Origin: Wolbachia endosymbiont of Armadillidium arcangelii
GTDB taxonomy: Bacteria; Pseudomonadota; Alphaproteobacteria; Rickettsiales; Anaplasmataceae
DNA: 64,000 nucleotides
Reading direction: 5' to 3'
NCBI RefSeq assembly: GCF_040207875.1
Contig: NZ_CP157942.1
Coordinates: 1,488,001-1,552,000, forward strand
In this document: piece by piece, positions 18,110 to 26,351 of the stretch
Layout of the letters: every line of letters begins with the position of its first letter
Position numbering within the stretch: the stretch's first letter is position 1
Made by a program: the position numbers and the translations under genes
Notes under the pieces: model-generated
Database searches by the model: none
What the model was told of the DNA's origin: nothing
What the model saw: the letters and a program-made list of their open reading frames with translations, nothing else

Positions 18110-18224
18110 GGTCTTCAGCAACCTATCATGTAACTTTTGTGCAAAGCATTCCGAGCTTCCTTATTCGAATTTTTTGGCTCTTGATAAGAAGCAATGTGTT
18201 TGAGAAGAGGAAATAAGGGATAGA
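18110..18224 (-). pseudogene. Fused fragments of J-domain gene 3' end and petB 5' end
   Basis: Bases 18111-18165 match the 3' end of the J-domain gene (19561-19619), for example TAACTTTTGTGCAAAGCATT, with a 9-base deletion. Bases 18168-18224 match petB codons near its start (16709-16760), for example CTTGATAAGAAGCAATGTGT. The two fragments touch at about 18166. This is the seam of a tandem duplication, not a gene. Confidence 0.85.
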
Positions 18225-18256
18225 AAAATAAGCACTCAAATTTGAGTGCTTATTTT
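18225..18256 (-). terminator. Hairpin after second ankyrin gene
   Basis: A perfect inverted repeat AAAATAAGCACTCAAA / TTTGAGTGCTTATTTT sits just downstream of the ankyrin stop codon. It is the duplicate of the hairpin at 16921-16952. Confidence 0.75.
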
Positions 18257-18263
18257 AACTGAT

Positions 18264-19451
18264 TTAGAGGGATTTTTGATGACATACACCTTTAGATATT
18301 GTTGTGTTACTTAGTGAACTCCTAGGACATTGATCAAGTTCTTCAAACTCACTAATTGCCATCTTGATATTCCTTTCTATAGCACTAACCTTTCTTTCTC
18401 TAATTTGCTCCAATGTCAAAAGCGAATCATCCAATGGTGTTGAATATTTCCTCCCGATAAACTTTCTGATTACCACATCAGCTAGCAGAACTGTTCCATT
18501 AAAATCAACTTGCGAAAAACCAATTGGGCTTTCAGCCGAATGGGCAACAGCTTGCTGTGCAGGAGGTAAAGCAGGAGCACTGCTGAATAAGCAACTGATG
18601 GTGGTAGTTATCCCACTAAATATACTATTAATAAAAGAGGAAGGTTTTACTGCACTACTTGGTGCAAGAGTAGTATCTTCTGGGTTTAAATTGGCACTTT
18701 CTGCCTCTGCAGCAATTTCTTTTATCGTTTTACCAGGATAAAATGACTTAACATAATCTAATGGTGTATCGTTTCTTATGTCCTTAACATTGTCAATATC
18801 AGCACCATTATCGTATAATAGCTTTATTATTTCTTGGCGTTTTGATTTAATAGCCAAGTATATAGGTGTTTGTCCCTGTTCGTTTTGAACATTAACATCA
18901 GCGTGATGTATGATAAGAAGCTCAACTATCCTTAAGTAATTTTTTTTAACAGCAGCATGTAGACATGAATCTTGTGAGTGATCGTAAAGATCAAATTTAC
19001 CATTTGGGCTAGCACCACGCTTAAGTAAGACTTCCACTTTCTCCGGACTATTTTCATCTATAGCCCAACCTACAAGAGTACGTTCTTTACGAGCGTATGA
19101 AAAGTAGCCACTAATCCTAGCCTTTTTATCGATTAGAAGCTCTATCATTTCTGTAGTGCCCTTCGTAACAGCATAGTATATAGGTGGCATACGAAAATAA
19201 TCCTCAATATTAACATCTGCACCATTCTCAATTAAAAAATTCATCATTTCTAAATCTTGTTTACTAACAGCAATCGATAAAGGTGAGTTACCATTCACAT
19301 CTTTAGAGTTAATAATAACGTTGGAATTGAGAGTAGCAGTTTCAGCCTCTTTTGCTTTTTTAACACATTCTTTAACTTTCTGAAAATTCTCTTCCTTCAC
19401 TGCAGAACGTAGATCATCTTCCAATTTCTTAAATTCTGTACTTGTGAGCAT
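18264..19451 (-). CDS. Ankyrin-repeat protein 2
   Basis: 395 residues starting at 19451 behind a strong AGGAGGG ribosome site. About six ankyrin repeats lie between residues 45 and 240 (SPLSIAVSKQDLEMMNFLIE, PPIYYAVTKGTTEMIELLID, SCLHAAVKKNYLRIVELLII, TPIYLAIKSKRQEIIKLLYD). A linker with SSAVKPSSFINSIFSGITTT follows, then the C-terminal block shared with the first ankyrin gene (LLADVVIRKFIGRKYSTPLD, CPRSSLSNTTISKG). The C termini are far more alike than the repeat regions, so repeats were lost, gained or exchanged after duplication. No signal peptide or membrane helix is seen. Confidence 0.9.
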   Translation of the reverse strand: MLTSTEFKKLEDDLRSAVKEENFQKVKECVKKAKEAETATLNSNVIINSKDVNGNSPLSIAVSKQDLEMMNFLIENGADVNIEDYFRMPPIYYAVTKGTTEMIELLIDKKARISGYFSYARKERTLVGWAIDENSPEKVEVLLKRGASPNGKFDLYDHSQDSCLHAAVKKNYLRIVELLIIHHADVNVQNEQGQTPIYLAIKSKRQEIIKLLYDNGADIDNVKDIRNDTPLDYVKSFYPGKTIKEIAAEAESANLNPEDTTLAPSSAVKPSSFINSIFSGITTTISCLFSSAPALPPAQQAVAHSAESPIGFSQVDFNGTVLLADVVIRKFIGRKYSTPLDDSLLTLEQIRERKVSAIERNIKMAISEFEELDQCPRSSLSNTTISKGVCHQKSL

Positions 19452-19559
19452 AAACCCTCCTAAAGACTAATATTTTTAGCCCTTATACCATATAAATTGA
19501 ATGTGTGCTAGCAAAATCTATATGGAAAATTAAAGAGGTTTTTACAATGTAAGAAATTG

Positions 19560-19916
19560 TTATTTCAGCAACTTATCACGTGCTGCGTTTAACTTTTGTG
19601 CAAAATATTCTGAGCCTCCTTTGTCTGGATGGACTAGCTTCATTAAATTTTGGTATGCTTTATTGATTTCATTCTGGCTTGCTTCAGGATTTAGCCCCAG
19701 TATTTTTAATGCTTCGTCTTTAGACATGTTATCACCAGTATAATTTTTGTTGTAACTTGTACCACTATTAAATTCGTTTAAAAACTTACTTAATATAGAG
19801 TTCATCATAAAACTTATGTTATTTCTCTTCGCCAGAAAGAGAAAAAATACAACAACGCTAGGCAGGACAAAAGTGATTATTGCGAATATCAAAAAAAGGA
19901 AAAAGATGAATGACAT
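19560..19916 (-). CDS. Membrane-anchored J-domain protein
   Basis: A 118-residue co-chaperone with an N-terminal membrane helix (about 4-28) and a C-terminal J domain (about 63-118). The Hsp70-activating HPD motif is present in MKLVHPDKGGS, and the domain starts MSKDEALKILGLNPEASQ. The architecture resembles Tim14/Pam18 and related short alphaproteobacterial J proteins. The J domain probably faces the cytoplasm and stimulates DnaK. It is divergent from nfuA with about 60 bp between them. A fragment of its 3' end is duplicated at 18110-18165. Confidence 0.9.
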   Translation of the reverse strand: MSFIFFLFLIFAIITFVLPSVVVFFLFLAKRNNISFMMNSILSKFLNEFNSGTSYNKNYTGDNMSKDEALKILGLNPEASQNEINKAYQNLMKLVHPDKGGSEYFAQKLNAARDKLLK

Positions 19917-19977
19917 GTATATTTTTTTATCATTTTATGATTAAATAGTAACAATTATAATTATTGTGGTAAATAAC

Positions 19978-20550
19978 ATGTTTATCCAGATTGAAGAAAC
20001 ACCAAACCCAAACACACTAAAATTTCTTCCTGGGTTTGAAATTTTAAGCGAAGGAGAAACAGCCGATTTTTCAAATGCAGATGAAATAAAAAACTCCAAG
20101 TTAGCAGCAAATCTTTTTCAAATAGAACATGTGGTAAGAGTGTTTTTTGGTCATGATTTTATTTCAGTAACAAAATTGGGTGGAATTAATTGGGATACAT
20201 TAAAAGTAGAAGTTTTAACTACAATTATGGATCACTTTACTTCAGGTGGAAAAGCACTAGATAAAGAAGGAGTGAATGACAACAACTTGCCAGATGAAGA
20301 ATTTTTCGATGAGAATGATATAGAAATTGTAAATAGAATAAAAGAATTGATGGAAAGTTATATCAAACCTGCAGTTGCTCAAGACGGTGGCGATATCAAA
20401 TTTCGTGGCTATAAAGACGGGATAGTTTATGTTGAGCTACAAGGAGCTTGCTCTGGATGCCCAAGTGCTGCAATTACCCTCAAGCAAGGAGTGCAGAATA
20501 TGCTGAGCTACCACATACCAGAGGTTGCAGGTATAGAGACCACACTATGA
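19978..20550 (+). CDS. nfuA: Nfu-type Fe-S scaffold/carrier
   Basis: Delivers Fe-S clusters to target enzymes. The N-terminal Nfu_N domain starts MFIQIEETPNPNTLKFLPG, and the C-terminal NifU-like domain carries the cluster-binding Cys pair in GACSGCPSAAITLKQGV. I start at ATG 19978 because the family begins exactly there; a GTG at 19966 would add four residues. The stop overlaps the hisS start (ATGA), so the two genes are translationally coupled. Confidence 0.96.
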   Translation: MFIQIEETPNPNTLKFLPGFEILSEGETADFSNADEIKNSKLAANLFQIEHVVRVFFGHDFISVTKLGGINWDTLKVEVLTTIMDHFTSGGKALDKEGVNDNNLPDEEFFDENDIEIVNRIKELMESYIKPAVAQDGGDIKFRGYKDGIVYVELQGACSGCPSAAITLKQGVQNMLSYHIPEVAGIETTL

Positions 20551-21770
20551 CTAATCAAACGGTTAGAGGAACAAAAGATCTCCTGTTTGATGAATGGTAC
20601 AAGTTTAAACACATAGAGCAAATAGCAAATCGAATCTCAAGTTTATACGGCTTTTTGCCTGCTCAAACTCCGATATTTGAATACACAGAAGTTTTCACAA
20701 AGACTTTAGGTGATAGCTCAGATATCATCAATAAAGAGATGTACACCTTTAATGATAAAGGAGGAAAGAGCATAACTCTGCGTCCTGAATTTACTGCAGC
20801 GATTGTCAGACTGCTCATTGAAAAAAAACTGCAAACACCGATAAAATTATTCTCAACAGGACCTGCATTTCGTTACGAAAGACCACAAAAGGGACGACAA
20901 AGGCAATTTCATCAGATAAATTTTGAAGTTTTTGGCATAGAAGATCCAAAAGTTGATATTGAATTGATATCACTTGCTCAGCACTTACTAACTGAATTTG
21001 GCATTAATAGGAATGTAAAACTAGAAATTAATTCTTTGGGCGATGGTGAAACAATAACCAAATACAGAGAAGCTTTGATATCATACTTTAGAAAGTATCA
21101 AAACGATCTATCAGAAGATAGCAAAAATAGGTTGATCAAAAATCCACTCAGAATACTGGATTCTAAGGATGAGAAAGATAGATTAATAATTTCTGATGCG
21201 CCTAAAATCAGTGATCACTATACAAAAGAATCTTCATATTTCTTTGACCAGGTGTTAAATGGACTGCAAGCTCTTGGCATACCTTACACTGTAAATAGCA
21301 AATTAGTTCGAGGTCTAGACTATTATTGTCACACAGTATTTGAATTTGTCACAGAAGATTTAGGTGCACAAGGGGCAGTTTTTGCCGGTGGAAGATACGA
21401 TAATCTAGTATCTTCAGTAGGTGGAAAACACACTCCAGCGATAGGATTTGCAGGAGGTATTGAACGCATAATGGAGTTAATCAACTATGTTGCAAAAGAA
21501 GAGAGACCCATTTACCTAATTCCAATCGGTAGAGAAGCTGAAGAACATGCTCTAATACTTGTAAATGAATTGCGCAAAAATGGTTTATATGTAGTTCACG
21601 AATATAGCGGAACGCTTAAAACCCGCATGAAAAAAGCAAATCAAGCAAATGCAAAAGCTGCATTAATCTTTGGTGATGAAGAGCTAAGCAGTAAAACTTT
21701 AAAAATTAAAAATATGGATACGAGTGAAGAAAAAATAATCGCTCGCGATAAAATAGTAGAAAACATCTAG
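20547..21770 (+). CDS. hisS: Histidyl-tRNA synthetase
   Basis: Class II synthetase charging tRNA-His, 407 residues. It begins RGTKDLLFDEWYKF. Motif 2 is GPAFRYERPQKGRQRQFHQ, the His-binding signatures LVRGLDYYCHTVFEF and GGRYDNLV are intact, and motif 3 is GFAGGIERIME. The C-terminal anticodon-binding domain covers about 315-400. The start is ATG 20547, overlapping the nfuA stop; longer upstream readings run through nfuA codons and are not credible. Confidence 0.97.
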   Translation: MTNQTVRGTKDLLFDEWYKFKHIEQIANRISSLYGFLPAQTPIFEYTEVFTKTLGDSSDIINKEMYTFNDKGGKSITLRPEFTAAIVRLLIEKKLQTPIKLFSTGPAFRYERPQKGRQRQFHQINFEVFGIEDPKVDIELISLAQHLLTEFGINRNVKLEINSLGDGETITKYREALISYFRKYQNDLSEDSKNRLIKNPLRILDSKDEKDRLIISDAPKISDHYTKESSYFFDQVLNGLQALGIPYTVNSKLVRGLDYYCHTVFEFVTEDLGAQGAVFAGGRYDNLVSSVGGKHTPAIGFAGGIERIMELINYVAKEERPIYLIPIGREAEEHALILVNELRKNGLYVVHEYSGTLKTRMKKANQANAKAALIFGDEELSSKTLKIKNMDTSEEKIIARDKIVENI

Positions 21771-21871
21771 GCTCTGTGAACAAAATGTTAGCAGGTCAAA
21801 TTAATTGAGGGCAGGAAGTATAAAAAAGCGGTAATTTAACCTAATGATCATAAATATAGAGAAGTTACCGC

Positions 21872-22165
21872 ATGAAATATCACATAAAAAAGGAAATTTG
21901 GAAGCAAATTTTTGCATTTTTAAAGAGCACAAAAGGAATACACAGTAAAAATGAGGAGAAGTTAAGAATATTTATGGAAGCAGTGTGGCAAAATGGCTGC
22001 CAATGACCAAGAATTTACGGTAATTACAGGAGTATACATAGGAGGTTTAAAAAGTGGTGCGAAAAGGGAATTTTGGTAAAATTACTTAAGTATGCACAAC
22101 AAGATCCAGATTTGGAAATCTCCATAATTGATGGAACAATCATCAGATCTCATTAAACCTCTTTG
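21872..22165 (+). pseudogene. IS5-family transposase remnant (N-terminal part)
   Basis: Decayed N-terminal region: MKYHIKKEIWKQIFAFLKS and KLRIFMEAVWQNGCQ resemble IS5-family transposases, where a Trp/Arg-rich continuation would follow. A stop occurs about 45 codons in. Further matches (KWCEKGIL-like, then AQQDPDLEISIIDGT around the first catalytic Asp) appear in other frames up to about 22150. Confidence 0.7.
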
Positions 22166-22199
22166 AAACTAGAACAAAGCTAAGAAGAGTGTACAATGA

Positions 22200-22813
22200 T
22201 GGGTTTTGAGTAAGGGAAAAGGTGAAAATAGTAGAAGAGTTGGATGATGAAAAATTTCGCAGGTTAACAGGAGTAAAAAAGGTAATATTTAATAAAATGG
22301 TAGAGATTTTACGGGAAGGAAAAAAAGGTTAAAGGAGGTAGAGTTGAGTGAAGAGGGTATACTATTTATGGCACTGAGAGAATATCGTACATATTTTCAT
22401 AAAGCTATGGAATTAGCGAAAGTACAGCATATAAAAAGACATAAGTAGTGATAGAAAAAGAGAGCAAGAGAGTGATATGTACGTCATTTTCAAACGGCAG
22501 GGTGTGTGATTTTTGGATTTTTAAAGAGTCAAAAGTGCGTATTTACCAGAAATGAAGGTGCTAGCAGATACAGGGTACAGAGGTTTGCAAAAAATTCATG
22601 AAAACGTTGAATTGCCATACAGGAAAACGAAAAAGAACCTCTTAACAAAAGAGCAAAAGAAAGAAAATCAAAAGCTAAGAGAGCAGTAGTTGAAAATGTG
22701 ATAGAATTGCTCAAAAGATTCAAAATTATAGTGGATAGATATAGAAATCGAAGGAAACGCTTCAGTCTGAGGTTCAATCTTATTTCCGGAATTTACAATT
22801 TGGAGTTGTCCAT
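22200..22813 (+). pseudogene. Second IS5-family transposase remnant
   Basis: A separate, differently typed IS5 transposase in broken frames. It begins with VKIVEELDDEKFRRLTGVKK and continues KMVEILREG. After gaps come LREYRTYFH, VLADTGYRGLQKIHENVELP and, at the C terminus, RYRNRRKRFSLRFNLISGIY. Several stops and frameshifts make it non-functional. It lies in the same orientation as the remnant before it. Confidence 0.8.
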
Positions 22814-23001
22814 ATGAGTTATGCAAGAGGTCTATTATCTTGCATGATGATTCATTAAATACCGATATACTAATATTCGACATTGAGCAGGCTATTCAGC
22901 AAGGAATGGTACTTGAGATTTGCGGTACACAGCTACCTTTGAATCAATTATTAACAGAACTCGACATCAACAATAATTACTTGGCAACTAAAAATAAATG
23001 A
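22789..23001 (+). pseudogene. Unrecognised coding remnant
   Basis: An open frame of about 70 codons without a start codon. Its last 53 residues (from LHDDSLNTDILIFDIEQAIQ to QLLTELDINNNYLATKNK) have protein-like composition, unlike the surrounding relics. It overlaps the end of the IS5 remnant in another frame. I do not recognise it; it may be the 3' end of a gene truncated by IS activity. Confidence 0.35.
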
Positions 23002-23032
23002 AGATCAGCTTTTGATGGGAGTGTTAATAAAC

Positions 23033-23236
23033 CATAGGCGTCAAGTTAAGGAAAAGTGGCATAAGAAAGAAGAGAAGCGGTAAAAATTATTTTAGACATA
23101 AAACGATAAAATTAGTAATTTATAGACTCTTTAAAAAAAATTATCTTTTTAGATCAAGATTTCTTAAAAAATAAATATAACAAATAAACCTTAAATGGTT
23201 GCTAATTGGGCGTATTCTCTTAACTTGACGCTTATG
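23033..23236. mobile_element. 204-bp MITE-like element with 18-bp inverted ends
   Basis: The left end CATAGGCGTCAAGTTAAG (23033-23050) and the right end, which reads CATAAGCGTCAAGTTAAG on the other strand (23219-23236), match at 17 of 18 bases. The AT-rich interior has no gene. The same 18-mer occurs alone at 60511-60528 with one change, and the IS4-type relic at 54346-55691 has similar ends, so this is probably an internally deleted IS derivative. Confidence 0.65.
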
Positions 23237-23244
23237 CTTTTTTG

Positions 23245-23635
23245 AACATTTCCCAATAAACAGTGATTTTGCAATTTGCCTATATATCCCTGATCAGCAA
23301 AAAACTTACGTACATTTGCATTTAGCTTGAACAAAAGATACCATCACGATCTTGAACGCTTGCACTATGAACATCTGCTAGCCCTACTGTATCTACAACA
23401 ACATGACGTTTCCTACCCTTTATTTTCTTGCCAGCCCTGGTTTGAGTTGTTTTCACTGATTAACTATTCCTACTGAAGGCGTTTCGTTTTTACCAACCAT
23501 TTTTCTCACCCCTTTTACTAGCATATCATGTATTTTTTCCAATTTGCCATCCACCTGAGATACACACTCTTCCACGGCGAAAAATCCTTGTCACTTACAT
23601 TACTTGGATACAATTTACCCTCCTATTTTTTGCTT
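23245..23635 (-). pseudogene. IS5-family transposase remnant (minus strand)
   Basis: Broken frames contain MVGKNETPSVGIVNQ (around the first catalytic Asp, which is lost), then RKRHVVVDTVGLADVHSASV followed by QDRD, then an ADQGYIGKLQ-like segment. This is the pattern of IS427/IS1031-type IS5 transposases. Stops and deletions are frequent. Confidence 0.65.
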
Positions 23636-23665
23636 ACCTAATCATATTCTTTTCTTTATTCCCTT

Positions 23666-26230
23666 TTAAGACATGTTCTTAGAATCCGCCATGTTTAAGT
23701 CATAATTAAGAGCCCAGTTATCACTAATTTTTACTTCTACTTCAAGTGGTATAGTAATTTTTACTGCATTCTCCATTATGTCTTTCATAAGTTTCGCTGT
23801 TTCTTGTACTCTGACTTCCTCAACTTCTACAAGCAATTCATCGTGCACTTGCAGGATTATTTTACCTGATTTTAGCTGATCAAAAAGCTGAATCATCGCA
23901 CGTTTTATTATATCAGCGGCAGTTCCTTGCAGTGGTGCATTTATCGCTGCCCTTTCTGCAAATTGTCTTAGATAAGGAATTTTATTGTTTATGTCCTTTA
24001 TAAAGCATCTTCTACCAAACAAAGTCTCTATATAACCATGCTGTCTCGCGATAGATACTGCTTTTTCCATATAGACCTTTATCTCTGGGTAACAGGAAAA
24101 GTAGTAATTAATATATTCAGCAGCTTCCGCAATGGTAATTCCAAGCCGCTTTGCAAGGCCAAATGGACTAATGCCATATATAATTCCAAAATTAATGGAT
24201 TTTGCTTTGCGTCTTAATTGTTCATCTATTTCTTGCACTCCAAAAACTTGTCTTGCGGTGATATCATGAATATCTTGCCTGTTTGCAAAAGCTTCTTTAA
24301 ATGCTGCAACGTTTGCAACGTGTGCCAGGAGTCTTAGTTCTACTTGTGAATAGTCAGCAGAGATTATCTTGCATCCTTTTGGCACAATAAATGCTTGTCT
24401 GATGAAATTTCCTTCTTCGCTTCTGATAGGAATATTCTGCAAGTTAGGATTGCTTGAGCTCAGCCTTCCAGTTGCAGTTATAGTTATCGAAAAGTTTGTG
24501 TGTATCCTACCATCAAGAGGATCAACCTGTTTTATTAATGCATCAGTGTAGGTGCCCTTTAATTTACTTAGGTGTCGCCAACTTAAAATTTTACTTGCAA
24601 TTTCTACCCCTTCTTCTTCAAGCGCCTCTAGCACTTCATAATTGGTGCTGTACGATCCAGATTTTGACTTTTTCTTTTTACTCAACCCCATTTTATTAAA
24701 TAAAACATCACTTAATTGTTTTGGTGATGCAATGTTGAATTTTTCCCCTGCCAAGTCGTATATATCGTTCTCAAGTACAGTGATTAGCTGTTGAAACTTA
24801 TCAGACAATTCCTGTAGTTTTTGAATATTGAGCAGTATTCCATTTTTCTCCATATCAAATATTACTTTCATGAGAGGCCTGTCAAAGCGTTCGTAAATCG
24901 TAAAAAGTTTTTCCTGAAATAATCTTCGTGTCAGTTTCTCATGGATCGCTATTAAAGTTTTTGCCGAGAAAGTTTCTACATTTTCACTCAAATTATGTGC
25001 AACTATGTTTGGAATGCTGTGATCATGCTTCCCTGTGTCAAGGCTATATGACATGATCATCAAGTCATCAATTGAGTCTAGCACTTTCTCTATTGTAGGG
25101 AATGTTTCTCTGATCTTTCTAATATCATGTATTATTTTAAGCACCCCATTTGAAAATAAAGTTGAATTTATTATAGTGAGTGCATCTTGTAGATAGTTTT
25201 GATCTATGTAGAAAATATTATCTTCATTGCAAGATAAGGAGATTTTTTTTAACGCGTTGTTTTCAAAGTGGCAATGAACTGCAACTTTGCCTTCATATCT
25301 GCAGTGCTCTAAAAATTTCTCTAACTTTTCACTGCTATACTCTGTTTCCTCTTTTGTGCTAGACCCATTATAAGAAAAAAGCTTTTCCACTTTTCCTATC
25401 AATGAATTAAATTCATACTTCTTTAAAAAGGATAACAATTTTTCCATATTTGGAGGATGGATTTCGTATTTTGCAACGTCATGCTGAAGATCTACTCTTT
25501 CGCATAATGATAAAAGCTTTCTTGAAATGAGTGCTTTTTCCTGATGTTCAGTAAGAATATTACGAACTCTTGTTTGTTCGATATTATCAATGTTCTCTAT
25601 AATATTATTCAGCGAATCAAATTCATCCAGCAATTTAGCTGCAGTTTTTGGGCCTATCCCTGGGACACCTGGAATGTTATCAGATGCATCTCCAGTTAGA
25701 GAAAATAAATCAAGAAGCTTGTTTGAATTTACACCAAATTTTTCTATTACCTGTTTTTCATCTATGTATATATTTTTAATGGGATCAAATATCAAAATAT
25801 TGTAATTCAAAAGTTGAAATAAATCTTTATCTGAGGAAACTACTACCACCTTAAAGTCTTGATGATTGGTATATTTTGCAGCTAGTGTTGCAATTATGTC
25901 ATCTGCTTCATAACCCTCAATCTCTTCATAGCTGAGGTTAAAAGCTTCTACAGCTTCCCTCAGTATGGTAAACTGTGGAATTAGATTCTCAGGAGGCGTT
26001 ACTCTGTTTGCTTTGTACTTAGTATATAAATCGTGCCTAAAGTTTTTTTTTCCTGAATCAAGTGCTATAGTTAAGTAGTCCGAATGGGAAATATACTTCA
26101 GAACCATATTAAGAAAGCCGTACACAGCACCTATTGGAATACCGGTTGTGGTAGTTAAATGATGCAAAACGTAATAAGCTCTGAAAAGAAAGCTGTAACC
26201 ATCAATGATTGTGAAAGTTTTTTCTTTCAT
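23666..26230 (-). CDS. polA: DNA polymerase I
   Basis: Okazaki-fragment maturation and repair polymerase, 854 residues. The 5'-3' exonuclease domain (1 to about 280) is complete (YEADDIIATLA, SSDKDLFQLL, GPKTAAKLL). The polymerase domain carries motif A (SADYSQVELRLLAHV), motif B (RRKAKSINFGIIYG) and motif C (LQVHDELLVEV). The middle region (about 290-450) corresponds to the 3'-5' proofreading domain, but the DxE of ExoI reads VAVHCHFEN, so metal ligands are missing and proofreading is probably lost. It ends at 23666 beside the IS graveyard and lies upstream of no operon partner. Confidence 0.97.
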   Translation of the reverse strand: MKEKTFTIIDGYSFLFRAYYVLHHLTTTTGIPIGAVYGFLNMVLKYISHSDYLTIALDSGKKNFRHDLYTKYKANRVTPPENLIPQFTILREAVEAFNLSYEEIEGYEADDIIATLAAKYTNHQDFKVVVVSSDKDLFQLLNYNILIFDPIKNIYIDEKQVIEKFGVNSNKLLDLFSLTGDASDNIPGVPGIGPKTAAKLLDEFDSLNNIIENIDNIEQTRVRNILTEHQEKALISRKLLSLCERVDLQHDVAKYEIHPPNMEKLLSFLKKYEFNSLIGKVEKLFSYNGSSTKEETEYSSEKLEKFLEHCRYEGKVAVHCHFENNALKKISLSCNEDNIFYIDQNYLQDALTIINSTLFSNGVLKIIHDIRKIRETFPTIEKVLDSIDDLMIMSYSLDTGKHDHSIPNIVAHNLSENVETFSAKTLIAIHEKLTRRLFQEKLFTIYERFDRPLMKVIFDMEKNGILLNIQKLQELSDKFQQLITVLENDIYDLAGEKFNIASPKQLSDVLFNKMGLSKKKKSKSGSYSTNYEVLEALEEEGVEIASKILSWRHLSKLKGTYTDALIKQVDPLDGRIHTNFSITITATGRLSSSNPNLQNIPIRSEEGNFIRQAFIVPKGCKIISADYSQVELRLLAHVANVAAFKEAFANRQDIHDITARQVFGVQEIDEQLRRKAKSINFGIIYGISPFGLAKRLGITIAEAAEYINYYFSCYPEIKVYMEKAVSIARQHGYIETLFGRRCFIKDINNKIPYLRQFAERAAINAPLQGTAADIIKRAMIQLFDQLKSGKIILQVHDELLVEVEEVRVQETAKLMKDIMENAVKITIPLEVEVKISDNWALNYDLNMADSKNMS

Positions 26231-26351
26231 TGTAGATATTTATGTGTGCCTTTGATGGTCTATTATTTAGCTACAAAAATCAAATTCTTGTTTCCTATAG
26301 CTAAAGATTCAAATTATAATCACTATTTTATAGTTACTATAAGAAAACATA

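Noticed and set aside
20448..20546. Longer start for hisS
   Set aside because: It lies in another frame of the conserved C-terminal domain of nfuA; the family N terminus begins at 20547.
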